From Desulfuromonadales bacterium (GTDB lineage: Bacteria; Desulfobacterota; Desulfuromonadia; Desulfuromonadales; Geopsychrobacteraceae), in assembly GCA_019429255.1 (NCBI GenBank), contig JAHYIY010000027.1, positions 1-34,274 on the forward strand: a stretch of 34,274 nucleotides of DNA, written 5' to 3'. Both the position numbers and the translations under genes were made by a program. Positions 8,089 through 17,033 of this stretch are shown here, one piece after another (position 1 is the stretch's first letter; each line of letters begins with the position of its first letter). The notes beneath the pieces were generated by a model. It worked only from the letters and a program-made list of their open reading frames with translations. It was not told the DNA's origin and did not search any database.

Positions 8089-9288
8089 TTAGTCGCGGTA
8101 ACGTCGCACCAATGCTGAGGCAGGAACAAAATCGACTGGTTGCGCCAGTAGCCAGTCTTTTTCAAGTCGGATAGCCTCAAGGGTTTGTGGATGAGGGTGG
8201 CCTATAGCGATCACCTCGCGCTGCGTCCTTGCCAGTTGCACCATCTTGCGCAGCTGCTTACGGATATAGTCAACATCCTCTTCGTTATCGAGAAAAATAT
8301 CTCGCGCGGCAGTTTGAACTCCCATGCGCCGTGCTTCGGCAAAGGCAACCGAACTGTTGATGGTGACACTGTCGATAAAGAACAGATTCTGCCGCTTCAA
8401 TTCATCAAGCACAATCCGCATCGGCTCAGCATGTTCGGTAAAGCGCGAACCCATGTGGTTGTTCATACCGACAGCGCCGGGCACCTGGTCGCGATAGTGC
8501 CGCATCCAGCGGCGGATATCCTCCTCCGAATGCTGCAACAGCAGGGCATCAGCACCTGGATTGGTCTCTGGATAACTGCGCGGTTCCATGGGAACATGAA
8601 TCAGATACTCGCGACCGGCATTACGCAGCAGCGCCGCCGATGCGGCGGCCCGATCACTGCCCGGCAGAATTGAAGGAGTCAGAGCCAAGCCCAGATCAAG
8701 AAATTGACGCAGGGTTGTTAGTGAGGATCCCAGATCGTCAATAATAATAGCAATACGAGAAGGTTGCGTGGCATCATCAGCGACAGGAAGCTGAAAAATC
8801 AGCCTGAGTTGCAGTTGTCCCTCCCAGTACAGCTGGACAATCCTTTCCTTTTCGGCAATGTTCATCTGCGCCGGAGCGCGGGTTTGTTCAATATGCTGCA
8901 CCAGCTCTGTCAGCCGGCCGGGCGCAGGAAAAACCCCGAATATTTCCCGCGTATCCACCCCATCCGCTGCTGAAACCCGACGCCAACCCTGTGATTGTGG
9001 ACCACTGATCAATTGCAGATCAACCAGCCTGAAAATATCATCATAGTCATACTGACGTGGCGGCTGATCGTCACTAACCGGTTCTTCATAGACAATTGAA
9101 TCGGAACGCGACAACAACTGGTCACGTAAGGTCGTTAAAGCCAACAAACAGACAAGGACAAAAACAACCAGAAAGAGGGCTGCCAGCAGCATGCGCACTG
9201 TTTGGCTTAAAACCGGTTTTGGCCCAGGCCGAGATGTTGATTTTTTAGCCGGTTTTTTGCGGGCTGCTGGTTTTTTAGCTGGTGCCAT
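8089..9288 (-). CDS. Divergent polysaccharide deacetylase family (YibQ-like)
   Basis: 399 aa. The N-terminus is a Lys/Ala/Pro-rich cytoplasmic tail (residues 1-30), followed by one hydrophobic segment (about 30-54), so the rest is expected in the periplasm. The C-terminal part, from IAIIIDDLGSSL, is the divergent polysaccharide deacetylase (DUF610/PF04748-type) domain, with GMNNHMGSRFT, FFIDSVTINSS and VIAIGHPHPQTLE. In E. coli the homologue yibQ sits next to envC, and the same pairing is seen here. Substrate and activity are not established for the family. A role in cell-wall or envelope polysaccharide processing is inferred from the neighbours. It overlaps the ctpA stop by four bases (ATGA), indicating translational coupling. 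Confidence 0.92.
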   Translation of the reverse strand: MAPAKKPAARKKPAKKSTSRPGPKPVLSQTVRMLLAALFLVVFVLVCLLALTTLRDQLLSRSDSIVYEEPVSDDQPPRQYDYDDIFRLVDLQLISGPQSQGWRRVSAADGVDTREIFGVFPAPGRLTELVQHIEQTRAPAQMNIAEKERIVQLYWEGQLQLRLIFQLPVADDATQPSRIAIIIDDLGSSLTTLRQFLDLGLALTPSILPGSDRAAASAALLRNAGREYLIHVPMEPRSYPETNPGADALLLQHSEEDIRRWMRHYRDQVPGAVGMNNHMGSRFTEHAEPMRIVLDELKRQNLFFIDSVTINSSVAFAEARRMGVQTAARDIFLDNEEDVDYIRKQLRKMVQLARTQREVIAIGHPHPQTLEAIRLEKDWLLAQPVDFVPASALVRRYRD

Positions 9289-10640
9289 CAGGGATGTATT
9301 CTTTCTGCTGTTGTATTGTTTTCAGTACCAGGAGTTCCTGCATTGCGCCTGAACTGACGGTACCCTTTCAGCAGGTCAAGGGCACGCTGCAGCTGATAAT
9401 CGCTGTTCAGATCTTGTAATTCCTGCAATGCCTGTGGCGACAACTCCCGGGTTGGCGCGGCAGGTGACTGTGCCGGCAGATGCTTATCCAGATCCAGTTC
9501 ACGCATACCGGCCGCAGCACTTTGGTGAGTCAATATCATCTGCGGCGCAACAATGTCAGGGGTAATGCCCAGCGCCTGGATCGAGCGCCCAACGGGGGTG
9601 TAATAATGAGCTGTGGTCAAGCGCAAGCCCGCCCGATCAGGCAGGGGAATGATCGTCTGCACCGAACCCTTTCCAAAACTCTGCTCGCCGAGAATAATAG
9701 CGCGTTGATGATCCTGCAGGGCGCCGGCAACAATTTCCGAGGCACTGGCACTGCCACCATTGATAAGCACCACCATCGGATAGTCCGGTTCTATATTGCT
9801 TGCCTGCGCCGAGAAAGACTGTTGTGTTTCCGGGTGCCGGCCGGATGCAGAGACAATCAATCCGTCGGCAATAAACAAATCCGCCACAGCAATGGCAGCA
9901 TCCAGTAGTCCACCAGGATTATTACGTAAATCGAGAATCAGCCCATTGAGTTCATTATCGCTTTGACTGCGCAAGCGCAGCAGATGTTCGGCAACGTCAG
10001 CACCGCTGCGCTCCTGAAACTGGATCAGACGCAGGTAGCCGTAATTATTGTCGAGCAGGCGGCTACGCACCGACTGTACCTGAATAATTTCGCGTATGAG
10101 GGTCACCTCGAAGGGTTCACCTGCTGTTCCCCGAGAAATCGTCAGCTTGATCTCCTCACCCACCGGACCGCGCAACAGGCGGACAGCCTGCATCATGTCA
10201 CCATCACGCATGGCTGTGCTATTAATCGCAATGATCTGATCACCGGGCAGAATACCGGCAACACACGCCGGTGTGCCTTCAATGGGAGCGACAATGATCA
10301 ACTTGCGATCCCTGACCGCCAGTTCAATGCCGATACCGCCGAATTCACCTTGTATTTCGACCTTAAGATCCTCATACATGTCAGCATCGAGGTAACTGCT
10401 GTGGGGATCGAGATTATCGAAGATGCCACGCACGGCTCCGCGAATCAATTCATCAAGACTGATTTCTTTAACATAGTTGTCGCGAACCAGGGTCAGCACA
10501 TCTGTCAACAGCTCAAGATTCTGGTAATCTTCCTGGCTGTTCAACGCCGGCTCAGCCAAACCCATGCCGGGGTTGATCAGCAAAACACAACATAAACCCA
10601 GCAACCACGTACGCAACAACATCAGCTTACTCCTGTTCAC
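9288..10640 (-). CDS. ctpA: Carboxyl-terminal processing protease (S41, CtpA/Prc type)
   Basis: 450 aa with an N-terminal signal sequence or anchor (about residues 5-28), so it is periplasmic. A PDZ domain follows (FGGIGIEL, GILPGDQIIAIN, near 100-180), then the S41 peptidase core with LILDLRNNPGGLL. The catalytic Ser lies in the GGSASASEI motif (near 295-303) and the catalytic Lys is in SFGKGSVQ (Lys324). Such enzymes trim periplasmic proteins, often peptidoglycan hydrolases or their regulators. The start is GTG and overlaps the envC stop by four bases (GTGA). Its place between the EnvC-like activator and the deacetylase suggests a role in control of septal wall hydrolysis, which is inference. 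Confidence 0.95.
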   Translation of the reverse strand: MNRSKLMLLRTWLLGLCCVLLINPGMGLAEPALNSQEDYQNLELLTDVLTLVRDNYVKEISLDELIRGAVRGIFDNLDPHSSYLDADMYEDLKVEIQGEFGGIGIELAVRDRKLIIVAPIEGTPACVAGILPGDQIIAINSTAMRDGDMMQAVRLLRGPVGEEIKLTISRGTAGEPFEVTLIREIIQVQSVRSRLLDNNYGYLRLIQFQERSGADVAEHLLRLRSQSDNELNGLILDLRNNPGGLLDAAIAVADLFIADGLIVSASGRHPETQQSFSAQASNIEPDYPMVVLINGGSASASEIVAGALQDHQRAIILGEQSFGKGSVQTIIPLPDRAGLRLTTAHYYTPVGRSIQALGITPDIVAPQMILTHQSAAAGMRELDLDKHLPAQSPAAPTRELSPQALQELQDLNSDYQLQRALDLLKGYRQFRRNAGTPGTENNTTAERIHP

Positions 10641-11791
10641 AGTTGCTTTAGCCAGCTCAATGGATTAACCGGAGCACCCTTGTGACGAATTTCAAAATAG
10701 ATACTTTGCCGACCTGACAATCCACTGTGACCGATCAGCTCAGCGGTTGCAACCGGATCACCGGTTTTTTTGCGCAAACGATCCAGCTGAGCATAGAGGG
10801 TGTGATACTCCCCCTCATGGCTGACAATCAAGAGATTTCCATAACCTCTGAAATAATCGGCATATACGACCTGGCCATTAGCGACAGCGCGCACCTCTGC
10901 GCCGGGATTGGCGGCAATTTCAAGGCCATTACTATCATAAATAGTGCCAAGCTTGTCATCACGCTGGGTACCAAACCTGATCAGCACAGCCCCTTCCAGG
11001 GGCCAATTCAATTGACCTTTCTGTTTGGCAAAATCAAGCACCACCCCAGTCCTTGCGGCAGCGGGTGGCGGCGGTGTCTTTTGCAGCTGTTCCAGTAAGC
11101 CCTTTAAGCGCATGGCATCCTGCTGCAATCCGGTCAGTTCTTCCTGTAGTTTTTTATTTTGTATCTGCGCCTGTTGCAACAGGCGCTTGTGCAGACGACG
11201 CGCGCCAACCGCTTCCTGACGTTCTGCTTCTTCGCGTTTGAGCAGGTTGGACTGACGTTGTTGAAGTGTGGTGAGCTGCGCCAATTGGTGTTGTTGGGTA
11301 GTCATCGCCTGACGATATTCATCAAGCAATTCCCTGTCGTTCTCCATCACCCGGGTAAGATAGTGATACTGCTGAATCAATTCGCTGGGGGATTCTGCAG
11401 AAAAAAGAATTTTCAGCATTCCGCTTTCTCCCTCTTTATAGAGGGCAACCAGGCGCCCTTCGAGACGCTTAGCAATCTCTTCGGACAGTTTCTGACTCTG
11501 TTTGAGCTGTTGCTGTTGCTGCTGCACCTCGCGTTGCAAACGCTGTTGTTCCCCCTTGATCGCGCCGATGCGCTCATCAATACGCTGCAGCTGACCATTA
11601 AGCAGAGCGAGATCACGACTGATGTCGTTTTCTGACCGGCGTTGCGCCTTCATCTCGGCTTCCGCCCGTTCAATACGCAGACGAATCTGCTCAAGCTGTC
11701 GCTGGGTTTGCGCCAGATCGTCGGCGCTCACTAAACTGACCAGCACAAAAGCGCTAACAGCCATCAGCAAAAAAGAAATTCGTTTCAACAT
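10637..11791 (-). CDS. envC: EnvC-like murein hydrolase activator (degenerate M23)
   Basis: 384 aa. A signal peptide (about residues 1-23) is followed by a long coiled coil rich in Gln, Glu, Leu and Arg (about 25-235) and a C-terminal LytM/M23 domain. The zinc ligands of active M23 peptidases appear lost. The first His/Asp motif reads SNGLEIAA, the YAHL motif is YAQL, and the HxH motif is SIYFEIRHKG. That fits EnvC, a non-catalytic activator of amidases that is recruited by FtsEX through its coiled coil. It begins with an ATGA overlap on the ftsX stop, so ftsE-ftsX-envC are arranged as a functional unit. No amidase gene is in the window. Confidence 0.93.
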   Translation of the reverse strand: MLKRISFLLMAVSAFVLVSLVSADDLAQTQRQLEQIRLRIERAEAEMKAQRRSENDISRDLALLNGQLQRIDERIGAIKGEQQRLQREVQQQQQQLKQSQKLSEEIAKRLEGRLVALYKEGESGMLKILFSAESPSELIQQYHYLTRVMENDRELLDEYRQAMTTQQHQLAQLTTLQQRQSNLLKREEAERQEAVGARRLHKRLLQQAQIQNKKLQEELTGLQQDAMRLKGLLEQLQKTPPPPAAARTGVVLDFAKQKGQLNWPLEGAVLIRFGTQRDDKLGTIYDSNGLEIAANPGAEVRAVANGQVVYADYFRGYGNLLIVSHEGEYHTLYAQLDRLRKKTGDPVATAELIGHSGLSGRQSIYFEIRHKGAPVNPLSWLKQL

Positions 11792-12702
11792 CAGATGCGG
11801 ACGAAGCGGCGCAAAGACGAAAGGCTGCCGAGAACACCAAGGACAACACCTGCCAGCACTAAAAACAGCTGTTGAGCTGCAGTAAGGAACAGCAGATCAA
11901 AATCCGCCGGCGTCAACCAGAAAGCATTCAAGCTCTTTGATATGATCAATGAAAAAGAAGCGCTTAAAAATAACAGGGATAACAAGCCACCGACAAATCC
12001 CTGAATCGCCCCCTCCAGCATAAAGGGAATTTTGATAAAACGCATGGTCGCACCAACCAGAGCCATGATCTCGAGTTCATCGCGCCGCGCATAAAGGGTT
12101 AACCTGATGGTGTTGGCAACAATAAAAAGGGTGGCAAAGAGTAAAAAACCACCAACAAAGGCGCCAACAAAACGCAGCATGCTGACAAAGTTGTTAAAAC
12201 GCTCCAGCCAGGTCTGCCCATAACGCAGATCATCGATTGCTATCAGGCTTTCCAGTTGTTCAATAATCACCTCGATGCCTTTCTGACTGCGATATTCCGC
12301 AACCAGCCCCAGCTCAAATGAGGCCGGCAACAGGTCGGGCCTGACCCCCTGAAGCAGCGCAGCATCTTCTCCCAGGCGCTCACGAAAACGTTCCATCGCC
12401 GCCTGCGGCGACACATAAGCAACCTTTTCTACACCTTCCAGTTGTTCCATCTTGTTGATCAGCGTGGGAAGTTCCTGCGCCGATGGCGCCCGCTGTAAAT
12501 AGGCAATCACCTGGATTTCCTGCGTCCAGCGTGAAGCCAACTGTTCAATGTTGACGACAATCAGAAAAAAAGTCGCAATGGTGGCCAGAGAGACCGCCAT
12601 GGTAAGAATCGCGGCACTGCACAAAAATGGCCATTGACGCATGTTGCGCAAGGCTCTTAAGAAAAAATAGCGCACTGCTTCCAGCACCGCTGGAACCTCC
12701 AT
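11791..12702 (-). CDS. ftsX: Cell division protein FtsX
   Basis: 303 aa inner-membrane protein with the FtsX layout. There is a cytoplasmic N-terminus, a first membrane segment (about residues 22-47), a periplasmic loop (about 48-170) and three further membrane segments towards the C-terminus. FtsX forms a complex with FtsE and transmits ATP hydrolysis to periplasmic hydrolase activators. An ATG far upstream inside ftsE (12858) is open but implausible. MEVPAVLEAVRYFFLRALRN at 12702, 13 bp after the ftsE stop, matches the family N-terminus. The ribosome-binding site is weak, which suggests coupling to ftsE. The stop overlaps envC. Confidence 0.95.
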   Translation of the reverse strand: MEVPAVLEAVRYFFLRALRNMRQWPFLCSAAILTMAVSLATIATFFLIVVNIEQLASRWTQEIQVIAYLQRAPSAQELPTLINKMEQLEGVEKVAYVSPQAAMERFRERLGEDAALLQGVRPDLLPASFELGLVAEYRSQKGIEVIIEQLESLIAIDDLRYGQTWLERFNNFVSMLRFVGAFVGGFLLFATLFIVANTIRLTLYARRDELEIMALVGATMRFIKIPFMLEGAIQGFVGGLLSLLFLSASFSLIISKSLNAFWLTPADFDLLFLTAAQQLFLVLAGVVLGVLGSLSSLRRFVRI

Positions 12703-12715
12703 TAAAAGGGATTTA

Positions 12716-13402
12716 CTACTCTGGACCAACCGTACCCAGGGGCCGCTGGTCACCGACCAACTTGCCTGCATCGAGGGTGATGACACGGCGGGGAAAGCGC
12801 TCATGCAGATTATAATCGTGAGTAGCGAGCAGCACCGTCGTGCCCCGGGCGTTGGCACGCTTGAACAGTTCCATGATTTCGAGGGTCACGCCCTGGTCGA
12901 GATTACCACTGGGTTCGTCGGCCAGTAAAATCAGCGGATCAACAACCAATGCCCGGGCGATAGCAATGCGTTGTTGCTCGCCACCGGAAAGCTCCTGGGG
13001 TTTGCGCTGCAACCGATGTTCCAGGCCAACCTCCTTAAGGGCCTGATAGACTTTTTTGCTGACCTCAAAACGTTTTTTGCCCTGGGCTTCCAGAGCAAAA
13101 GCAACGTTTTCATAGACACTGCGGCTTTGTAGCAGTTTAAAATCCTGAAAAACAACGCCAATCTTGCGCCGCAGGTAGGGAATATGTTGACTGCGAATAC
13201 GGGTTATATTCTGGCCGGCAACCAGGATCTGACCACGAGTTGGCCGCTCGGCAACGTAGAGCATCCGTAAAAAGGTGGTCTTACCGGCGCCTGAAGCGCC
13301 GGTAACATAGACAAATTCACCTTTGTCAATTTTCAACGACAGGTCATTAACCGCGATAGAATCGCGACTGTAGCGCTTGGAAACGTTATACAGCTGAATC
13401 AT
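12716..13402 (-). CDS. ftsE: Cell division ATP-binding protein FtsE
   Basis: 228 aa ABC ATPase. Walker A is GASGAGKT (35-42), the signature is LSGGEQQ (138-144), Walker B is LILLADEP (157-164), and the switch His is in LLATHDYNLH. GVVFQDFKLL at 82-91 is the FtsE-type Q-loop region. With FtsX it couples division-site signals to the activation of wall hydrolases. Immediately upstream on the same strand, with a 29-bp gap, is pta, so the division genes may be read through from the pta promoter. Confidence 0.97.
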   Translation of the reverse strand: MIQLYNVSKRYSRDSIAVNDLSLKIDKGEFVYVTGASGAGKTTFLRMLYVAERPTRGQILVAGQNITRIRSQHIPYLRRKIGVVFQDFKLLQSRSVYENVAFALEAQGKKRFEVSKKVYQALKEVGLEHRLQRKPQELSGGEQQRIAIARALVVDPLILLADEPSGNLDQGVTLEIMELFKRANARGTTVLLATHDYNLHERFPRRVITLDAGKLVGDQRPLGTVGPE

Positions 13403-13431
13403 GGCTGCCCGCTGTTATATCCACTCGAACA

Positions 13432-14433
13432 TTAACCCTGAGCCTGTACCGCAGTAATCGCGGCAACACTGACGATATCAGCAACAGAACAGCCACGGGA
13501 CAGATCGTTAATCGGCTTTGCCAATCCCTGGATGATCGGGCCGACCGCTTCAGCACCAGCTAAACGTTCGACCAGTTTATAGCCGATATTGCCGGCGTCG
13601 AGATCCGGGAAAACAAGGGTATTGGCGCGGCCGGCCACCGCCGAACCGGGGGCTTTCTTTTCGCCCACCTTGGGGAGCAGTGCCGCATCGGCTTGCAATT
13701 CTCCGTCGATGGCCAATTCAGGTGCCAGTTTGCGGGCAATGTCAAGGGCCTTGAGAACCTTGTCGCAGTCGCTATGGGCGGCGCTGCCCTTGGTTGAAAA
13801 ACTAAGCATAGCCACGCGCGCATCAACGCCGAGGAAACTTTTGCAACTCGCTGCGGTACTGACGGCAATTTCAGCCAGAGCCTGAGCATCGGGGTTTGGA
13901 TTAACGGCGCAATCAGCGAAGCACAGAACACCATTTTCACCAAATTCCGGTGTTTTGGTGACCATCAGAAAGACCGACGAAACGGTATTCATATTGGCGG
14001 CTGTTCCGACCACCTGGAATGCGGCACGCAACACATCACCGGTGGTATTGGCAGCACCGGCAACCGCACCACCAGCTTCGCCCAACCGCACCATCATTGC
14101 AGCAAAATAGAGATTATCGGCAGCGGTCAACAGGGCGATGGCTTGATCTCGGGTAAGGTTCTTTTTTTTACGCAACTCGACCAGTTCATCAATATAGGCC
14201 GGCAAGCTTTCGGAGTTTTTAGGTTCCACCAGAGCCACCCCGGCAAGGGAAACACCCAGGGTAGCGGCCTTGGCATTCAACTCGTCCGGTTTGCCAAGCA
14301 GTACAACATGGGCCAGATTTTCGGCAACAATGTTAGCTGCTGCTTCTATCATCCGATCATCGTACCCTTCAGGAAGAACCACAGTTTGCAGATCAGCACG
14401 TGCCTTGGCTTTAATCTGATCAACCAGATGCAT
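13432..14433 (-). CDS. pta: Phosphate acetyltransferase, short form
   Basis: 333 aa, containing only the catalytic PTA_PTB domain. It interconverts acetyl-CoA and acetyl phosphate in the cytoplasm. Supporting segments are [15 protein letters not shown] at the start, [14 protein letters not shown] in the middle, [10 protein letters not shown], and the C-terminal [17 protein letters not shown] and [18 protein letters not shown] chose the ATG at 14433 over that at 14448 because GAGGAGGT lies six bases before it. No ackA is adjacent. A stand-alone BioD/DRTGG protein at 1188-2285 corresponds to the part missing relative to long Pta. Element copy C lies upstream. Confidence 0.96.
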   Translation of the reverse strand: MHLVDQIKAKARADLQTVVLPEGYDDRMIEAAANIVAENLAHVVLLGKPDELNAKAATLGVSLAGVALVEPKNSESLPAYIDELVELRKKKNLTRDQAIALLTAADNLYFAAMMVRLGEAGGAVAGAANTTGDVLRAAFQVVGTAANMNTVSSVFLMVTKTPEFGENGVLCFADCAVNPNPDAQALAEIAVSTAASCKSFLGVDARVAMLSFSTKGSAAHSDCDKVLKALDIARKLAPELAIDGELQADAALLPKVGEKKAPGSAVAGRANTLVFPDLDAGNIGYKLVERLAGAEAVGPIIQGLAKPINDLSRGCSVADIVSVAAITAVQAQG

Positions 14434-14610
14434 TTCAAACCTCCTCAATATAATATGATGAAAAACCGTTACGACACCATTTCAGCTCTTAAAATTTATG
14501 TCTGTTGGTTATACTCAGCCGCTCCCTGAGGGTCAATGTTTTTCCTTTTTTACAGTGTCCATAAGACTCTAAGCCCACCTCCATACTGTAGAGCCGGTAG
14601 AAGATGCGGC

Positions 14611-14754
14611 GTAACTATTCACCACTGTCATTGCGCCGGATCGGGGATCCTATGTCAAGGGACGCTTTTCGTCATCCATGACCGCTTGTTGTCGCCATCC
14701 ATGGCGACAAACACCCTTGCCACAGGAACCCCGACCCGGTGCTGAACAGATACG
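14611..14754. repeat. Nested palindromic element, copy C (core inverted)
   Basis: 144 bp. The flanks match copy A on the left (GTAACTATTCAC from 14611, ATCGGGG to 14646) and copy B on the right (CCGGTGCTGAACAGATAC to 14754). Inner inverted repeats are ATCCTATGTCAAGGG (14647-14661) and CCCTTGCCACAGGAA (14714-14728). The core reads CCATGACCGCTTGTTGTCGCC (14676-14696), then GGCGACAA (14703-14710). This is the reverse complement of the core order in copies A and B, while the flanks keep the same orientation. Confidence 0.93.
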
Positions 14755-14810
14755 ATGCGGCAACGCAAACAGATATTAAATCATGCTGGCTGCCGGCAAC
14801 AAGCGCAGTG

Positions 14811-14816
14811 TATAAT
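14811..14816 (+). promoter_or_regulatory. Possible -10 element for a leaderless TonB-like mRNA
   Basis: A perfect TATAAT lies 8 bases before the ATG at 14825, and no purine-rich ribosome-binding site is visible. Transcription starting 7-9 bases after the hexamer would begin at or next to the A of the start codon. No good -35 hexamer was seen at the right distance, so this is tentative. Confidence 0.35.
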
Positions 14817-14824
14817 GAAAAATT

Positions 14825-15820
14825 ATGGGTAATGTATTATCAGTAAGAACGACTAAATCGTTCAACCGCACGCTCCTGTTTGTAGCCTGCCTGTTGCTCT
14901 CTTTACTTTTGCATGTTGGAATAATTCTGTTATTGCAAACAAAAGAACCTGCAGAGAGCGCCCGGCAAGCTACAGTTATTCAGCTTGTCGACATGCCCCA
15001 ACCCGTACCGCAAATCCAGCCGGAACAGCAACCCAGCTACGAAATCGATCAGCAATCCCTTCCCACGGAACCGCAACCTGAGGTTGAATCACCGCGCCGC
15101 GCCGAGCATGAGCAACGGGTCGAACGCGAACAGGCACCACAAGGGGACGATGTGCGCGACCAGCGCCGGGACATCACACCCCCTTCGGCGGCACCGTCTG
15201 CTCCGGCGCCGCAGCCGACACCTGTGCCGGATCCACCGATACCAGTAGTGCCGGTGCCGACATCACCGCCGGTCGACACCGTGCTGCCGGGACAGCCACT
15301 AACCAGTCCGGAACAAAGCACACTAGAACCTGACCGGCTGACAGAAACGCCGATTGAGCAGGCACCGCCGCGCCTAACCCGTGATCAGTTGTTTCCGTCA
15401 CCCGGTCGATTGGCAGAAATCGTCGAAGGTCAGCAGGCAGAACGTGACCGGATACGCGAACGGGATGACGTAGACATGGGCGACGAAGTGTGGCTGAACC
15501 TCCAGCATGATCGTTTGGTGTCTTTTTTCAGACGGTTTCATGATCGCGTTGAACGGGTCTGGAACTACCCGGCTGAAGCGGCCCTTAACGGTATTGACGG
15601 GACCTTGGAACTGTTGATTATTGTCAGTAAGGAGGGGGAACTGATCGATGTTGATCTACGCCGGACAAGTGGTTCTGATCTGCTTGATTTTGAGGCGATT
15701 CAGGCCGTCTACCGGGCGGCGCCCTTCGGCCCACTTGGCAGACATTATCCCCACGATCAGCTCCGTATCAGAGCTTATTTTCAGTATCGACTCAGTGGTC
15801 GTTATATCTTTGGACGGTAG
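14825..15820 (+). CDS. TonB-family energy transducer-like protein
   Basis: 331 aa with the TonB/TolA plan. There is a short cytoplasmic N-terminus, one membrane helix (about residues 16-38), a long Pro/Glu/Gln-rich periplasmic spacer (about 55-185), and a C-terminal domain from about 225 with WNYPAEAALNGIDGTLELLI and SKEGELIDVDLRRTSG. It ends FQYRLSGRYIFGR, where the C-terminal domain feeds energy from an ExbBD-type motor to outer-membrane receptors. No exbB/exbD genes are next to it. A TonB-dependent receptor lies at 17486-19921 on the other strand, but a functional pairing is only an inference. The gene may be leaderless. Confidence 0.88.
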   Translation: MGNVLSVRTTKSFNRTLLFVACLLLSLLLHVGIILLLQTKEPAESARQATVIQLVDMPQPVPQIQPEQQPSYEIDQQSLPTEPQPEVESPRRAEHEQRVEREQAPQGDDVRDQRRDITPPSAAPSAPAPQPTPVPDPPIPVVPVPTSPPVDTVLPGQPLTSPEQSTLEPDRLTETPIEQAPPRLTRDQLFPSPGRLAEIVEGQQAERDRIRERDDVDMGDEVWLNLQHDRLVSFFRRFHDRVERVWNYPAEAALNGIDGTLELLIIVSKEGELIDVDLRRTSGSDLLDFEAIQAVYRAAPFGPLGRHYPHDQLRIRAYFQYRLSGRYIFGR

Positions 15821-15919
15821 AAAAACGACAAGGTGTAATCTTGAAGCTTTCGCGGGAATGACGATGTGAGTTCAACTTTTAACTGTTTTGTCGCTGAAGC
15901 AATAGAATAGGATGGCTAA

Positions 15920-16031
15920 GCAAAAAACGCCAAATGCAAAGCGCGGAATCGTCGAGCAATCAGACGTACTCTTGAGTACGTCGAAGCCATAAGACGATTG
16001 CAGCTACGCAGCAACTGGTGAGTTTTTTTGC
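15920..16031. repeat. Large imperfect palindrome between convergent genes
   Basis: The stretch between the TonB-like gene and folD folds on itself. The centre is GACGTACTC (15963-15971), loop TT, GAGTACGTC (15974-15982), a perfect 9-bp stem. Outside it, GCAATC (15956-15961) faces GATTGC (15996-16001), and the ends GCAAAAAACGCCA (15920-15932) and TGGTGAGTTTTTTTGC (16016-16031) are imperfectly complementary. Ending in a T run in each direction, it could serve as a bidirectional terminator. It shares no sequence with the 145-bp elements. Confidence 0.8.
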
Positions 16032-16077
16032 GCCGCCGTCAAATTTAACGTGCATCAAACAATCGATGATGGGTGGA

Positions 16078-16926
16078 TCAGCCTGCGCGCCGTTTGGCAC
16101 TCTCCAGGGTATTCTGCAGCAACATGGCAATCGTCATCGGACCAACGCCACCCGGCACGGGAGTAATCGCTGACGCACGTTCGGCGGCGGCGGCATAAGC
16201 CACATCGCCAACCAGTTTTTTTTCACCAACCCGATTAACCCCCACATCGATCACTACTGCTCCCGGCTTGATCCAGTCCCCTTGAATCATTTCCGGACGC
16301 CCGACAGCAGCAATCACGACATCGGCGGCAGCAACCTTGGCAGCAAGATCCTGGGTGCGCGAATGGCAGATGGTAACCGTAGCATGCTCAGCCAGGCACA
16401 TCAGGGCAACCGGTTTGCCGACGATATTGGAACGGCCGACAACCACCACGTTTTTACCCTTGAGATCAACACCGATGCGCTGCAGCATCACCATCACGCC
16501 GTAAGGGGTGCAGGGTTTAAACAGGGGGTTACCAGTGACCAGGCGACCGACATTATAGGGGTGAAAACCATCAACGTCCTTGGTCGGGGAGATGGCTTCA
16601 AGGATTTTGGCTTCGTTAATCTGCTCCGGCAAAGGCAACTGCACCAGAATGCCATCAATGCGTCTATCCTGATTGAGGCGCTCTACCAGTTCAAGCAGTT
16701 CCTGTTCAGTCGTCGTTGCCGGCAACTTGTGCTCAACCGAAAAAATGCCGGCTGCGGCACAGGCTTTTTCTTTCATGGTCACGTAAACGCGACTGGCCGG
16801 GTCTTCACCGACCAGAACCACCGCCAGCCCGGGAGTCACACCGGTGGCTATCAGTTTTTGCGTCTGCTCTGCTATCTCTTGACGAATCTGCGCTGCCAGG
16901 GCTTTACCATCGATGATCTGTGCCAC
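16078..16926 (-). CDS. folD: Methylenetetrahydrofolate dehydrogenase/cyclohydrolase FolD
   Basis: 282 aa bifunctional enzyme interconverting 5,10-methylene-, methenyl- and 10-formyl-tetrahydrofolate with NADP. Visible are YVTMKEKAC with the conserved Tyr48 and catalytic Lys52, [22 protein letters not shown], the Rossmann segment [15 protein letters not shown], and the C-terminal [14 protein letters not shown]. Length is normal. It is read on the minus strand. A strong terminator lies upstream, between it and the FmdB gene, so it should have its own promoter in about 16927-17030. Confidence 0.98.
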   Translation of the reverse strand: MAQIIDGKALAAQIRQEIAEQTQKLIATGVTPGLAVVLVGEDPASRVYVTMKEKACAAAGIFSVEHKLPATTTEQELLELVERLNQDRRIDGILVQLPLPEQINEAKILEAISPTKDVDGFHPYNVGRLVTGNPLFKPCTPYGVMVMLQRIGVDLKGKNVVVVGRSNIVGKPVALMCLAEHATVTICHSRTQDLAAKVAAADVVIAAVGRPEMIQGDWIKPGAVVIDVGVNRVGEKKLVGDVAYAAAAERASAITPVPGGVGPMTIAMLLQNTLESAKRRAG

Positions 16927-17033
16927 TGCTGCTCCTCCCGGATAAACTCACTGATAACAACAATAAGGTTACTTTCGACAACTCTAAACACAGGCCTGTC
17001 AGTTTGTAAAGCAACCTCTGGCGGAAAAAAAGC

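Larger units (their letters stand above)
14434..14824. other. Divergent intergenic region with element copy C
   Basis: 391 bp between pta (minus) and the TonB-like gene (plus). It holds the pta ribosome-binding site (14439-14446), palindromic element copy C (14611-14754) and a TATAAT at 14811-14816 just before the TonB-like start. No open frame with a credible start was seen. The promoter of pta, and perhaps of the whole downstream division block, should be in 14450-14610, but no hexamer pair stands out by eye. Confidence 0.6.

Noticed and set aside
9963-10595. Plus-strand 210-codon frame opposite ctpA
   Set aside because: Antisense shadow of a clear S41 protease gene without ribosome-binding site or family pattern.
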